In this document: positions 43,733 through 52,472 of the stretch, piece by piece | Position numbering within the stretch: position 1 is the stretch's first letter | Layout: each line of letters starts with the position of its first letter | Assembly (NCBI GenBank): GCA_001604185.1 | Contig: LVAV01000054.1 | Location: 1 to 64,000 of the forward strand | Reading direction: 5' to 3' | Length of the DNA stretch: 64,000 nt | Source of the DNA: Clostridiales bacterium Firm_16 | GTDB lineage: Bacteria; Bacillota; Clostridia; Saccharofermentanales; Saccharofermentanaceae | The notes under the pieces: model-generated | What the model was told of the DNA's origin: nothing | Seen by the model: the letters and a program-made list of their open reading frames with translations, nothing else | Database searches by the model: none | Position numbers and translations under genes: made by a program

Positions 43733-46426
43733 ATGAGACAGTTTACCTCAGATGAATTGAGAAATACATGGAAGCAGTTCTATATCGACCGTGGTCATGT
43801 GGATGTCGGTGCCGTTTCACTGGTATCCGACGGATCGACGGGTGTACTTTTTAACGTAGCAGGTATGCAGCCTCTTATGCCGTATCTTCTGGGTCAGAAG
43901 CACCCTCTCGGAACCAGACTGTGCAACGTGCAGGGCTGTGTCCGTACCAACGATATTGATTCCGTCGGCGACAAGAGCCACGTTACCTTCTTCGAGATGA
44001 TGGGTTCCTGGAGCCTCGGTGATTACTTTAAGAAAGAGAGATGCCAGTGGAGCTTCGAGCTGCTTACCCAGGTCTTCGGATTCGATGCAGATCACCTCGC
44101 TGCGACGGTTTTCGCAGGAGATGAGAATGCACCTCGTGACGAAGAGGGTGCAGAGTATCGTGTTGCTTCCGGCTTCAAGAAAGAGAATATCTACTACCTT
44201 CCGGCAGAAGATAACTGGTGGGGTCTGGAGTACGGACCTTGCGGACCGGACAGTGAGATGTTCTACATTGCCGACAAGCCGGATTGTGGTCCGGACTGCG
44301 GCCCGGGCTGCAGCTGCGGTAAGTACACCGAGCTGGGCAACGACGTTTTCATGCAGTATGAGAAGCATCAGGACGGAACCTTAACTCCTCTGAAGCAGAA
44401 GAATGTAGATACCGGCTGGGGTCTGGAGAGAATCCTCGCCTTCCTCAACGGATCTAAAGATGTATATCAGATCGATCTTTTCGCACCGGTCATCGCTTAT
44501 ATCGAGCAGGTTTCCGGAACCAAGTACAATAGTGACGAGAAGCTGACACGTTCTATGCGTATCCTGGCTGACCACACCCGTACCAGCGTAATGCTCATCG
44601 GTGATGCAGCCAAGCTCGTACCTTCTAACGTAGGTGCCGGTTACGTTCTGCGCCGTCTGATCCGTCGTGCCGTAAGACATGCCCGTGCCCTCGGCCTGAA
44701 GAAGGAGAACATCCTGAAGATTGCCTCCCTCTTTATCGATGAGATCTATTCCAACAGCTATCCGCTGCTGGTGAAGAACAGAGAGTTCATCCTCAACGAG
44801 CTCACCAAGGAGATCGAGCGTTTCGAAAGCACGCTGGAGAACGGCATGAAGGAGTTCAAGAAGATCCTGGAGAGTGCTAACAGCGAAGGCAAGAAGGAGA
44901 TCGACGGTCGTTCCGCTTTCTACCTTTACGATACTTTCGGATTCCCGATCGAACTCACCGTTGAGCTGGCTGACGAAGAAGGCCTGAAGGTGGATGAAGA
45001 AGGCTTCAAGACCGCTATGGAAGAGCAGAAGCAGAAGGCTCGTGACAACCAGAACTTCTCTGCGAAGCTCAATGCTTCCGAAGGTATCTTCGATTCCCTT
45101 AGTGCTGATGTGAAGACTTCCTTCGTCGGTTACGACAACCTTTCCTGCGATGCCAAGATCCTGGCTGTTGCAGATAGTGAGTCCCTGAAGGATGCACTTT
45201 CCGAGAAGGAAAAGGGAACGATCATTACGGATGTCACTTCTATGTACGGCACCATGGGTGGTCAGGTCGGCGATAAGGGTACCATCACTACCGCTGACGG
45301 CGAGTTCGTGGTCACCGAGACCATCCACCTTTCCGATTCCCGTATCGGTCATGTAGGTTATGTTTCCCGCGGCACCATCCGTAATGGTGATGCGGCAAGA
45401 GTTACCGTCGAGACAGATAACCGTCTGAACACTTGTAAGAACCACTCCGCGACCCACCTTCTGCAGAAGGCCCTGAAGATCGTGCTGGGTGACCATGTTG
45501 AGCAGAAGGGTTCTCTGGTAACTCCGGACCGTCTGCGTTTCGACTTCTCTCATGATTCCGCCATGTCTGCCGAGCAGATCGCAGAAGTAGAGAAGATCGT
45601 GAACAAAGAGATCGCGGCATCTCTTCCGGTACGTACCGATGAGATGAGCATCCAGGATGCATCTAAGACCGGTGCCATGGCTCTCTTCGGTGAGAAGTAC
45701 GGCAGCACCGTTCGTGTCGTCAGCATGGGCAAGGGTACCAGCGGCGAGGCAGAAGCAGACTATAAGGAAGCATTCTCCGTAGAACTCTGCGGTGGTACTC
45801 ACGTTTCCAATACCTCCCAGATCCAGCAGATCAAGATCCTGTCTGAATCCGGTGTAGCCGCAGGTGTAAGAAGAATCGAAGCTCTCACCGGTGACGGTGT
45901 ACAGGCTTACTATAAGGACCTGGAGAACATGCTGGCTGAGGCTGCGAAACTCCTTAAGTCCAATCCTTCCGAGATCGTAGCGAAGATCGCACACCTCCAG
46001 AGCAGTCTGAAGGCCGCGAACTCCGAGATCGAATCCCTGAAGTCTCAGGCAGCCAAAGATGCACTGGGCAGCTCTCTGGAGCAGACTGAGGATGTCAAGG
46101 GCGTCAAGCTCCTGGCTGCGAAGCTCGAGAATGTTGAGATGGGTGCCCTCCGTGATCTGGGTGACCAGTTGAAGGAGAAGATCGGAGATGGTGTCATCGC
46201 CCTGATGAGTGCCATCGACGGAAAGGCGAATATCGTCATCATGGCCACAGACAGCGCCGTGAAAGCCGGTGCTCATGCCGGAAACCTCATCAAGGCTGTC
46301 GCTCCGATCGTAGGAGGCGGCGGTGGCGGACGCCCGAATATGGCACAGGCCGGCGGTAAGAATCCGAATGGTATCGAGGAGGCTCTGAAGGCCGTTAAGA
46401 CCGAACTGGAGAAAATGTTGGGCTGA
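43733..46426 (+). CDS. alaS: Alanyl-tRNA synthetase
   Basis: This 897-residue class II synthetase charges tRNA-Ala. It shows the N-terminal SDGSTGVLFNVAGMQPLMPYLLG aminoacylation core with TFFEMMGSWSLGDYFK, the LERI motif, and an editing domain with NHSATHLLQ and CGGTHV metal-binding groups. A C-terminal oligomerisation domain ends in a glycine-rich VGGGGGGRP segment. A cysteine-rich insert (CGPDCGPGCSCG, about residues 184-196) in the catalytic domain may bind zinc. AAAGGAG precedes the start. The transcript probably ends at 46478-46520. Confidence 0.95.
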   Translation: MRQFTSDELRNTWKQFYIDRGHVDVGAVSLVSDGSTGVLFNVAGMQPLMPYLLGQKHPLGTRLCNVQGCVRTNDIDSVGDKSHVTFFEMMGSWSLGDYFKKERCQWSFELLTQVFGFDADHLAATVFAGDENAPRDEEGAEYRVASGFKKENIYYLPAEDNWWGLEYGPCGPDSEMFYIADKPDCGPDCGPGCSCGKYTELGNDVFMQYEKHQDGTLTPLKQKNVDTGWGLERILAFLNGSKDVYQIDLFAPVIAYIEQVSGTKYNSDEKLTRSMRILADHTRTSVMLIGDAAKLVPSNVGAGYVLRRLIRRAVRHARALGLKKENILKIASLFIDEIYSNSYPLLVKNREFILNELTKEIERFESTLENGMKEFKKILESANSEGKKEIDGRSAFYLYDTFGFPIELTVELADEEGLKVDEEGFKTAMEEQKQKARDNQNFSAKLNASEGIFDSLSADVKTSFVGYDNLSCDAKILAVADSESLKDALSEKEKGTIITDVTSMYGTMGGQVGDKGTITTADGEFVVTETIHLSDSRIGHVGYVSRGTIRNGDAARVTVETDNRLNTCKNHSATHLLQKALKIVLGDHVEQKGSLVTPDRLRFDFSHDSAMSAEQIAEVEKIVNKEIAASLPVRTDEMSIQDASKTGAMALFGEKYGSTVRVVSMGKGTSGEAEADYKEAFSVELCGGTHVSNTSQIQQIKILSESGVAAGVRRIEALTGDGVQAYYKDLENMLAEAAKLLKSNPSEIVAKIAHLQSSLKAANSEIESLKSQAAKDALGSSLEQTEDVKGVKLLAAKLENVEMGALRDLGDQLKEKIGDGVIALMSAIDGKANIVIMATDSAVKAGAHAGNLIKAVAPIVGGGGGGRPNMAQAGGKNPNGIEEALKAVKTELEKMLG

Positions 46427-46471
46427 GCCGTCCAAGTGACGATTTAGAAAGTTTTCTTTGATGAATCATGA

Positions 46472-46477
46472 TACAAT
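46472..46477 (+). promoter_or_regulatory. Possible extended -10 of the HIT gene, abutting the alaS terminator
   Basis: TACAAT with an upstream TG (TGA-TACAAT) lies directly before the terminator hairpin. A start site seven bases downstream would fall inside the hairpin, so RNA from this promoter could not form it. There is no good -35. Confidence 0.35.
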
Positions 46478-46520
46478 AATTCTGGAGGCGTAAGTAACAC
46501 GTCTCCAGAATTTTTCTTTT
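46478..46520 (+). terminator. Intrinsic terminator after alaS
   Basis: A 13-bp stem (AATTCTGGAGGCG/CGTCTCCAGAATT, one G-T pair) with a 9-base loop is followed by TTTTTCTTTTT. Confidence 0.85.
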
Positions 46521-46538
46521 TAGCCGGAGGGTGAAGAT

Positions 46539-46880
46539 ATGTGTTTATTCTGTGATATCGTAGACGGCAAGATCCCGTCAACCAAAGTGTATGAGAACGA
46601 TAAGGTCCTTTGTTTCAAAGACATCAAGCCGGCCACCCCGGTCCATGTCCTGATCGTGCCGAAGAAACACTTTGACGATATTCTGGATATGGCTTCCAGC
46701 GAGGAGGGCAAGGAAGCAATCGCGGATGTCATGATGGCTGTTCCGGAAGTCGTGAAAGCCACAGGTATCGACGAAGGATTCCGCATCATCAACAACTGCC
46801 GTGAATTCGGCGGACAGACCGTACAGCATGTACATTTCCATATCCTTGGCGGTCAGAAACTTTCAGAAAAGATGGTTTAA
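46539..46880 (+). CDS. HIT family protein (HINT-like)
   Basis: This 113-residue protein has the N-terminal CLFCDIVDGKIPS, the central PVHVLIVPKKH and the histidine triad QHVHFHILGG. That matches bacterial HINT proteins, nucleoside phosphoramidate and AMP-lysine hydrolases. The length is full. GGAGG precedes the start. The following DUF4214-deacetylase gene begins six bases after its stop codon. Confidence 0.93.
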   Translation: MCLFCDIVDGKIPSTKVYENDKVLCFKDIKPATPVHVLIVPKKHFDDILDMASSEEGKEAIADVMMAVPEVVKATGIDEGFRIINNCREFGGQTVQHVHFHILGGQKLSEKMV

Positions 46881-46886
46881 TACTAT

Positions 46887-48782
46887 ATGAAATCAGATCG
46901 GAGCAGTCGTTCCACGTCTTCCGAAGCAGGTGAAGGCGCGTTATTCCGTGCAGGCAGAAAGTGTTCTTCGTGGATCAGTTGGATCCTCGTTCTGAGCATG
47001 CTTTCTACTGTTTTTCTTCTGTCTTCCTGTTCCAAGAAAGAACCGGACAAGACCGAACCTTTCGTCAATCAGGTCTTCCAGAGCATGTTTGCCCGGGAGG
47101 CGGTGAAGGACGAACTGGAGTTCTGGGGAGAGAATCTGAAGAAAGAGAAGACCACCGGCGTGCAGATGGTCCGTTCCATGCTGATCGCCCAGGAATTCCA
47201 GAACCGGAATCTTTCTTCCGAAGACAAAGTGGATGCGATCTATAAGGCCATGGTCAACCGTCCGGCCGATCCTGACGGCAAAGCCTACTGGTCGAATCTT
47301 CTGAACAACGGTGTCAGCACCGATGCGCTGCTCCATCAGCTTTCGGTTTCATCCGAGTTCCGAACCTACTGCACCGGGTTTGAGATCACTCCGGGTCTGG
47401 TGAATGCTTCCCAGGAGAGAGACATTGCTCCGAATACCACCATTGCGGTCATGAGCCTTTACCGCTCATTACTCAAGCGTGATGCGAACACGACGGAACT
47501 GAACAAATACGCCGGCCTTCTGCTGCGTCAGGAGATGACTTTCTCTGACCTGATCCTGCAGATGAGCCAGAGCGGTGAGTTCCTGATCCAGAATCCTACC
47601 GATGAAGACGCGGCCCAGGCCCTGATCACGGCGATCCCGGGAACGAAGATCACGATGGAAGATTGTAAGAAATACTGGCAAAGCGGAGTTTCCATGGACT
47701 TTATCCTGAAGACCCTCAGCACGGAATCCGGTTTTACTTCCTATTGTCAGGAACGAGGGATCCTGCCGGGTGAGATTAAGATCACTCAGCTTCGGGATCA
47801 GAATCTGGAGCTGACGGGTTTCCTGACCCGCTTTTATACCAAGCTTCTGGGAACCCGCCCGGAGGGAGAACTCTTGAACAACGGTGTCCGGGAGATCCTG
47901 GAAGAGAATAAGAGTATCCCGGATATGCTTTCCGATGTGCTGGAATCGCCGGAATGCCAGGAGGCATTGAGTTCCAACGACGATTTCCTCGATGCCGTAT
48001 TCAACGTAGTCTACGGCCGCGAGCCGGAAGATGCGGAGATCGAGGGCTACAAGATCGGTCTTTCTCACGGTATTACCCGCTCTCATGTGTTAAAAGAACT
48101 GATGGCGGATCCTGCTTTCGCGGAGCAGATGAGTGCGTTGGGCGTCGGCCGGAAGGACACTGCTCCTTCAGATGAACCGCAGAAGGTCATTGCCTTGACC
48201 TTTGACGATGGTCCGTACACGCCGGTTACTTTCCGTATCCTGGATGCCTTGAAGCCTTACGATGCCCATGCCACATTCTTCGTGGTGGGAAACCGCGTGA
48301 ACAACTATTCCGAGAGCATCATCAAGGCTGTCAACCAGGGCTGTGAGATCGCTAACCACACCTGGAACCATACCACCTTGACCCGGATCTCAGGAGAGGC
48401 GGTAGCCCAGCAGATGCTGGACTGCGATAATGCGGTCTACAATCTGGCCGGTGTCCATACCAAGGTCATGCGTCCGGTAGGTGGTTCCTATAGTAATAAG
48501 GTAGCAGAGAATGTAGGCCGCCCCATGATCATCTGGTCCATTGATACCAATGACTGGAAGTATAAGGACAGCGACCACGTGATCAATGAGATCCTCAATA
48601 ATGTCCGGGACGGAGACATTGTCCTGATGCACGATCTTTATGAGACGACCGCCGCTGCAGTGGAGACCGTCGTTCCGAAACTCATCGAGAAAGGCTATAA
48701 ACTGGTGACCATCAGCGAACTGGCCGAGTATAAGAAGACCCAGCTGGAAAACGGCAAAGCCTACTTCTCCCTGCGAGGATAA
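46887..48782 (+). CDS. DUF4214 lipoprotein with NodB polysaccharide deacetylase domain (copy 1)
   Basis: This 631-residue exported protein has a long basic N-terminus, a hydrophobic segment and a lipobox LSSC near residue 48. About three DUF4214 double units (residues 58-420) carry repeated R.AD..G..YW and S.EF patterns. A C-terminal NodB deacetylase domain has TFDDGP (about 437), the metal His pair NHTWNH (about 490) and LMHD (about 580). It should remove acetyl groups from a surface or environmental polysaccharide. It has no good ribosome site and follows the HIT gene by six bases, so translational coupling is likely. The paralogue is at 50574. Confidence 0.85.
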   Translation: MKSDRSSRSTSSEAGEGALFRAGRKCSSWISWILVLSMLSTVFLLSSCSKKEPDKTEPFVNQVFQSMFAREAVKDELEFWGENLKKEKTTGVQMVRSMLIAQEFQNRNLSSEDKVDAIYKAMVNRPADPDGKAYWSNLLNNGVSTDALLHQLSVSSEFRTYCTGFEITPGLVNASQERDIAPNTTIAVMSLYRSLLKRDANTTELNKYAGLLLRQEMTFSDLILQMSQSGEFLIQNPTDEDAAQALITAIPGTKITMEDCKKYWQSGVSMDFILKTLSTESGFTSYCQERGILPGEIKITQLRDQNLELTGFLTRFYTKLLGTRPEGELLNNGVREILEENKSIPDMLSDVLESPECQEALSSNDDFLDAVFNVVYGREPEDAEIEGYKIGLSHGITRSHVLKELMADPAFAEQMSALGVGRKDTAPSDEPQKVIALTFDDGPYTPVTFRILDALKPYDAHATFFVVGNRVNNYSESIIKAVNQGCEIANHTWNHTTLTRISGEAVAQQMLDCDNAVYNLAGVHTKVMRPVGGSYSNKVAENVGRPMIIWSIDTNDWKYKDSDHVINEILNNVRDGDIVLMHDLYETTAAAVETVVPKLIEKGYKLVTISELAEYKKTQLENGKAYFSLRG

Positions 48783-48819
48783 GCAGTCTTTCACGAAATA
48801 ACAGAAAAAGAGAGTCCTT

Positions 48820-48854
48820 CACGTTTCCCTTGGGATTAACGTAAAGATATGTGG
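48820..48854 (+). repeat. Two-block repeat, block 1 (split copy)
   Basis: This block matches 91-124 at 33 of 35 positions, with one indel. It can fold as CGTT...AACG around CC/GG, with outer CAC/GTG. A possible -10 lies downstream near 48874, so the block is just upstream of the lipoprotein transcription unit. Confidence 0.7.
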
Positions 48855-48941
48855 TTTGAAATACAGTGAACAATAGTATAGTATAAATCTGCTTTGGAAA
48901 AGCAGACCCATCAAGTTATGTTTGGCAAAGGAACACTTATT

Positions 48942-50090
48942 ATGGCATTCAGGAAAACATCGTTAGTATCAATTCTGATCGTAATCTCCTTTCTTCTGGC
49001 AAGTTGCTCAACCGGTCATTCGGGATCTGAGACGCAAGTAACTGAAAGCACAGAGGTTATCAAATCATCTGAGATGACGGAAACTTCAGCATCATCTGAG
49101 ATAACAGAGGTGACGGAAACTTCAGCATCCTCTGATACTAAGAGTGTTCATCCCGAATCTTCAATATCGTTTCTGCGTGAAATGATTAAAGAGATTAATG
49201 AGGTAGATGAGCAGGCTGAGCAGATGGGATATCACCCATTGAGAACAATGCTTTTGATAAAGTTCACGGAAGACAAAACCCCTTATGAACCCGTTGAAAC
49301 GATTCATGCAGACAAAAACAGCATAACGGCAACTTCAGTAATGAGGATCGAAGAAGCGGACTATGACGGGTCTTCAGTTTTTGAGACTACCGCCATGTTG
49401 CTCCTGAATGGTAAGGTGGTCGAATTCAGCATCGACGGAACAAGCAGTGAGGGAGGGATCCTGACGACCTCTCTGCAAACTAACAAAGATTATGTCATGT
49501 CGGTAAGTGCTGATGACCTTCCGGTCGTTGAAGGCACGAACAAGATGACGCTGCTGGTATATAATTACAGTAAGGACAAAGAACTATATCTTGACTGCCA
49601 GAGTGACACGGTTTACTTCACGTCAGAACAGGCTTATGACGGTAACTTTATTGCAGCATGTCCTGAGTCAGATATAAACATTTTTGCGGCTAAGGATCAA
49701 AGTGAAGTCAATCAGCTCTCGTCAATGCCTTTCGTTAATTCGGATGAATTCGTGGATTTTGAATCTGATCACTACGGTTACGCATTGACAAAGGCGCGGT
49801 CCAACCCGACAATGCACTTCTATATTGATAATATGAATAACACAGATAGCAATGGTGAACGAAGCGGATTGATGGTCCTTTTCGTTGACGGGAAGATGCA
49901 AAACGTATGGAACGGAAAGAGATTCGGCGAGATAAACGTCTCCAAGAACGAGCTTCTTAAGGTCATAAAGATCGATACGGATTATGCACAGGGAGAGCGT
50001 CACAATATCTCATGGTTTTTTATTGAGACATCAGACCCCACGCGGTGGATCCCTGTTAACAGGTTTTCGATGCTTTTGGAGATCGAATGA
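48942..50090 (+). CDS. Lipoprotein of unknown function between repeat blocks
   Basis: This 382-residue protein has a lipobox LASC near residue 22 and a Ser/Thr/Glu linker with an internal duplication (TETSASSEITEV...TETSASS). A beta-rich domain without recognised motifs follows. ATG 48942 is preferred (AAAGGA about 9 bases upstream); the frame extends to 48894 but that adds residues before a clear signal peptide. Repeat blocks at 48820-48854 and 50145-50181 flank it, and the compact copy at 91-177 lacks it. Composition is somewhat more AT-rich than its neighbours. A terminator follows. Confidence 0.65.
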   Translation: MAFRKTSLVSILIVISFLLASCSTGHSGSETQVTESTEVIKSSEMTETSASSEITEVTETSASSDTKSVHPESSISFLREMIKEINEVDEQAEQMGYHPLRTMLLIKFTEDKTPYEPVETIHADKNSITATSVMRIEEADYDGSSVFETTAMLLLNGKVVEFSIDGTSSEGGILTTSLQTNKDYVMSVSADDLPVVEGTNKMTLLVYNYSKDKELYLDCQSDTVYFTSEQAYDGNFIAACPESDINIFAAKDQSEVNQLSSMPFVNSDEFVDFESDHYGYALTKARSNPTMHFYIDNMNNTDSNGERSGLMVLFVDGKMQNVWNGKRFGEINVSKNELLKVIKIDTDYAQGERHNISWFFIETSDPTRWIPVNRFSMLLEIE

Positions 50091-50112
50091 TAAAGAAGTA
50101 GTCATCGTTACG

Positions 50113-50144
50113 GCAGCCATAACCGACGCGCATGGCTGCTTTTT
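50113..50144 (+). terminator. Terminator of the lipoprotein gene
   Basis: An 8-bp stem (GCAGCCAT/ATGGCTGC) with an 11-base loop is followed by five Ts. Confidence 0.85.
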
Positions 50145-50181
50145 CAATTATCTATTCTCGAGTCTTCCGTGAAAAACCGAA
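50145..50181 (+). repeat. Two-block repeat, block 2 (split copy)
   Basis: This block matches 141-177 at 31 of 37 positions and starts right after the terminator T-run. Its reverse complement contains TTCACG, which also opens block 1 of this copy (48819-48824), so the two blocks have a short inverted end. Confidence 0.65.
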
Positions 50182-50189
50182 AAAAGAGC

Positions 50190-50400
50190 AAAAAAATAGG
50201 GATTGGGAAACACAACAAACCAATCCCTATTGTGAATTCCGGGCTAAACGAGTAAAAGGCCCGTGATTTCGATTTATGGACGGAGAACCCAACTCCGTCA
50301 ATCTCAACTAAACACCGAAAGAGGAACGAATCGTGTCGGTGAGGCACGGTTTCCAACCAACCATTGAAACCAAAAATATGCCAAAATTTAGTATATTTCT
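50190..50400 (-). ncRNA. Candidate minus-strand structured RNA with terminator
   Basis: Reading the minus strand from about 50400 to 50190 gives a row of hairpins: GGTTTC/GAAACC (50350-50372), CACCGA/TCGGTG (about 50315-50343), GACGGAG/CTCCGTC (50279-50299) and GGGC/GCCC (about 50241-50262). Last comes a perfect 12-bp stem AATAGGGATTGG/CCAATCCCTATT (50195-50231) followed by TTTTTT. The last is a textbook terminator, so something is transcribed leftward and there is no minus-strand gene to use it. A promoter near 50400-50440 is AT-rich and unclear. The family is unrecognised. Confidence 0.5.
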
Positions 50401-50477
50401 TATGTATTAACTATATAATGATTTGGCATTGAAGACAAACAAGTTTTGTTCCGAAAAGTATAACAATATTTCACTAT

Positions 50478-50493
50478 TAAGGAAATTTCCTTA
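50478..50493. promoter_or_regulatory. 16-bp perfect palindrome upstream of the promoter
   Basis: TAAGGAAATTTCCTTA is fully self-complementary and ends 17 bases before the -35 box at 50511. Its position suits an activator or repressor site for the DUF4214-deacetylase operon. An 8-bp inverted repeat ATGCCAAA/TTTGGCAT (50378-50385 and 50422-50429) lies further upstream. Confidence 0.5.
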
Positions 50494-50510
50494 GATTTCA
50501 GTTCTGTCAC

Positions 50511-50538
50511 TTTACCAGGGCAACAAGTGTTATATACT
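50511..50538 (+). promoter_or_regulatory. Promoter of the second DUF4214-deacetylase operon
   Basis: TTTACC (50511-50516), 16 bp and TATACT (50533-50538), about 35 bases before the start at 50574. Confidence 0.6.
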
Positions 50539-50573
50539 AGTTATGGAAGATAATGAATGGTTGAGGTGGCAAT

Positions 50574-52427
50574 ATGAATTTTATGTGTAGCCGTAGGGGT
50601 ATGTGCCGTGTTTTCGGCGCATTGGCATTGTGTGCAGCACTTTTTCTCGGAATGTTTTTTCCAAAGGGAATCATTCGTGCAGAGGAACAGTCTGATCCGT
50701 TAGGAGATTTCGTGACTCGTGCCTATGATCTGATCCTGGAACGTGAACCGGATCCGGACGGATATGCATTCTGGTACAAGAGCCTCCAGAGCGGCGAGAT
50801 GACCGCTGCTCACCTGGTGAACGGCTTCATGGTCAGCCAGGAAATGTATGAGAGACATCTTACGGAAGATGCCCAGATCGATATCCTTTACCACGTGATG
50901 TTCGATAGAGATGCGGACGAGGCCGGCAAGAAGTACTGGCTTCAGTATATGGAAGACGGCTTCAGCATCAGTTCCGTTGTAGACGGATTTACCAAGTCAG
51001 AAGAATTCCTGAAGGTATGTGAAGAGTTCGGTATCACTCCCGGTAATGTGGATCCTGTTGAGAATCGTGACAAGAACCAGGGTGTGACAAAGTATGTCTC
51101 CCGTGTATATAAGATCCTTCTGGGAAGAAGAGCCGATGTCGGCGGATTGAACTACTGGACCGGCGGAATCGGTGACGGCAGCCTCTCTGCGGCAGAGATC
51201 GTCAATGAGTTTATCAACACATCCGAATTCCTCAAGAACAATTACGATAACGATACAGTCCTGAATTATCTATATAAATCCATGCTGAACCGTGAGATCG
51301 ATCCGGCAGGCAAGGAAAGCTGGACCATGGTACTGGGTACCGGTGTGACCATGAGCTGCATCGTTAACCAGATCGCAGAATCTCCGGAGTTCGCCAAACT
51401 GTGCAATCAGTACGGCATGGTACCTGGAAAGGTCAACCTGAAAGCGCCTCGTGATCAGAACTACCAGCTCTGCGGTTATATTTCCCAGGCCTATCCGGCC
51501 CTGGTGGGCCGACCCGTAACGGCAGCGGAACTGGACACCTACGTGGGCGCCGCCATGAACGGGCAGAAGAAAGTGGAAGATATCCTCTGTGATATGGTCA
51601 AGTCTCCCGAGAGTCAGGCGTACCACTCGAACAACAATAACTTCCTGGCCGCAGCCTTCCAGGTCTGCTACGGACACGACGGCAGTGCCGGCCAGTACAG
51701 TGCATACCGCATCTCTCTGAACAACGGGATCAGTCGTGCCAAGGTGATCAGCCTGATTGCCAAGAACAGTGCTTTTAACGACAGATTAAAGGCCTTCGGT
51801 ATCGAGAATGTGATCTCGGTTCCGAAGAAGATGATCGCCCTGACATGGGACGACGGTCCGTGGACACCGGTGACTATGCCGATCCTGGACGTACTGGAGA
51901 AATATGGCGCCCATGGTACATTCTTCGTAGAAGGTGACCGTGTCTATACTTATCGGAACTGCATCGTCCGGGCCATTAACCTGGGATGCGAGATCGGTAA
52001 CCATACCTGGGACCACACGACACTGACGAAGCTGGATGCAGCCGGTGTACGTATGCAGATCTCCAAGACCAACAATGCCCTTTATAACCTGACGGGCATC
52101 TGGCCGAAGCTGATGCGTCCGGTAGGCGGAAACCGCAACGCAACCGTTGATGCTAACGTCGGTATGCCGGAGATCCTCTGGTCCGTTGATACCAATGACT
52201 GGAAATACAGAAATACCCAGCACGTCATCGATGTAGTACTGAACAATGCGAAGGACGGAGATATCATCCTGATGCATGACCTGTATTCTACGACTGCCGA
52301 GGCGGCCAAGGTCATTATCCCGGCTCTCATCGAGCGTGGATTTACCCTGGTGACAGTAAGTGAGATGGCTGAGTATCGTGGCGCTACCCTGAAGGACGGC
52401 ACGCCGTACTTCTCTCTGCGTGGATAA
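50574..52427 (+). CDS. Secreted DUF4214 protein with NodB polysaccharide deacetylase domain (copy 2)
   Basis: This 617-residue protein has a signal peptide (about 1-36, ending near IIRAEE) and no lipobox, so it may be released or wall-bound rather than lipid-anchored. Three DUF4214 double units (about 40-410) carry clear DPDGYAFWYKSLQSG and GGLNYWTGG units. The C-terminal NodB domain has TWDDGP (about 423, Trp in place of Phe), NHTWDH (about 476) and LMHD (about 566), so the metal and catalytic residues look intact. No terminator separates it from the MoxR gene 45 bases downstream, so it probably leads that operon. Confidence 0.88.
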   Translation: MNFMCSRRGMCRVFGALALCAALFLGMFFPKGIIRAEEQSDPLGDFVTRAYDLILEREPDPDGYAFWYKSLQSGEMTAAHLVNGFMVSQEMYERHLTEDAQIDILYHVMFDRDADEAGKKYWLQYMEDGFSISSVVDGFTKSEEFLKVCEEFGITPGNVDPVENRDKNQGVTKYVSRVYKILLGRRADVGGLNYWTGGIGDGSLSAAEIVNEFINTSEFLKNNYDNDTVLNYLYKSMLNREIDPAGKESWTMVLGTGVTMSCIVNQIAESPEFAKLCNQYGMVPGKVNLKAPRDQNYQLCGYISQAYPALVGRPVTAAELDTYVGAAMNGQKKVEDILCDMVKSPESQAYHSNNNNFLAAAFQVCYGHDGSAGQYSAYRISLNNGISRAKVISLIAKNSAFNDRLKAFGIENVISVPKKMIALTWDDGPWTPVTMPILDVLEKYGAHGTFFVEGDRVYTYRNCIVRAINLGCEIGNHTWDHTTLTKLDAAGVRMQISKTNNALYNLTGIWPKLMRPVGGNRNATVDANVGMPEILWSVDTNDWKYRNTQHVIDVVLNNAKDGDIILMHDLYSTTAEAAKVIIPALIERGFTLVTVSEMAEYRGATLKDGTPYFSLRG

Positions 52428-52472
52428 GAAGAGTATCCGCGGTTAAAAACTGAGTTAAAGGATTAGAAAGAA

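Noticed and set aside
44381-46435. A 684-codon open frame antisense to alaS
   Set aside because: It is the shadow of alaS codon bias, lacks a ribosome site and matches no known family pattern. The same holds for 8147-9853 (antisense to serA), 22228-23598 and 24753-25874.
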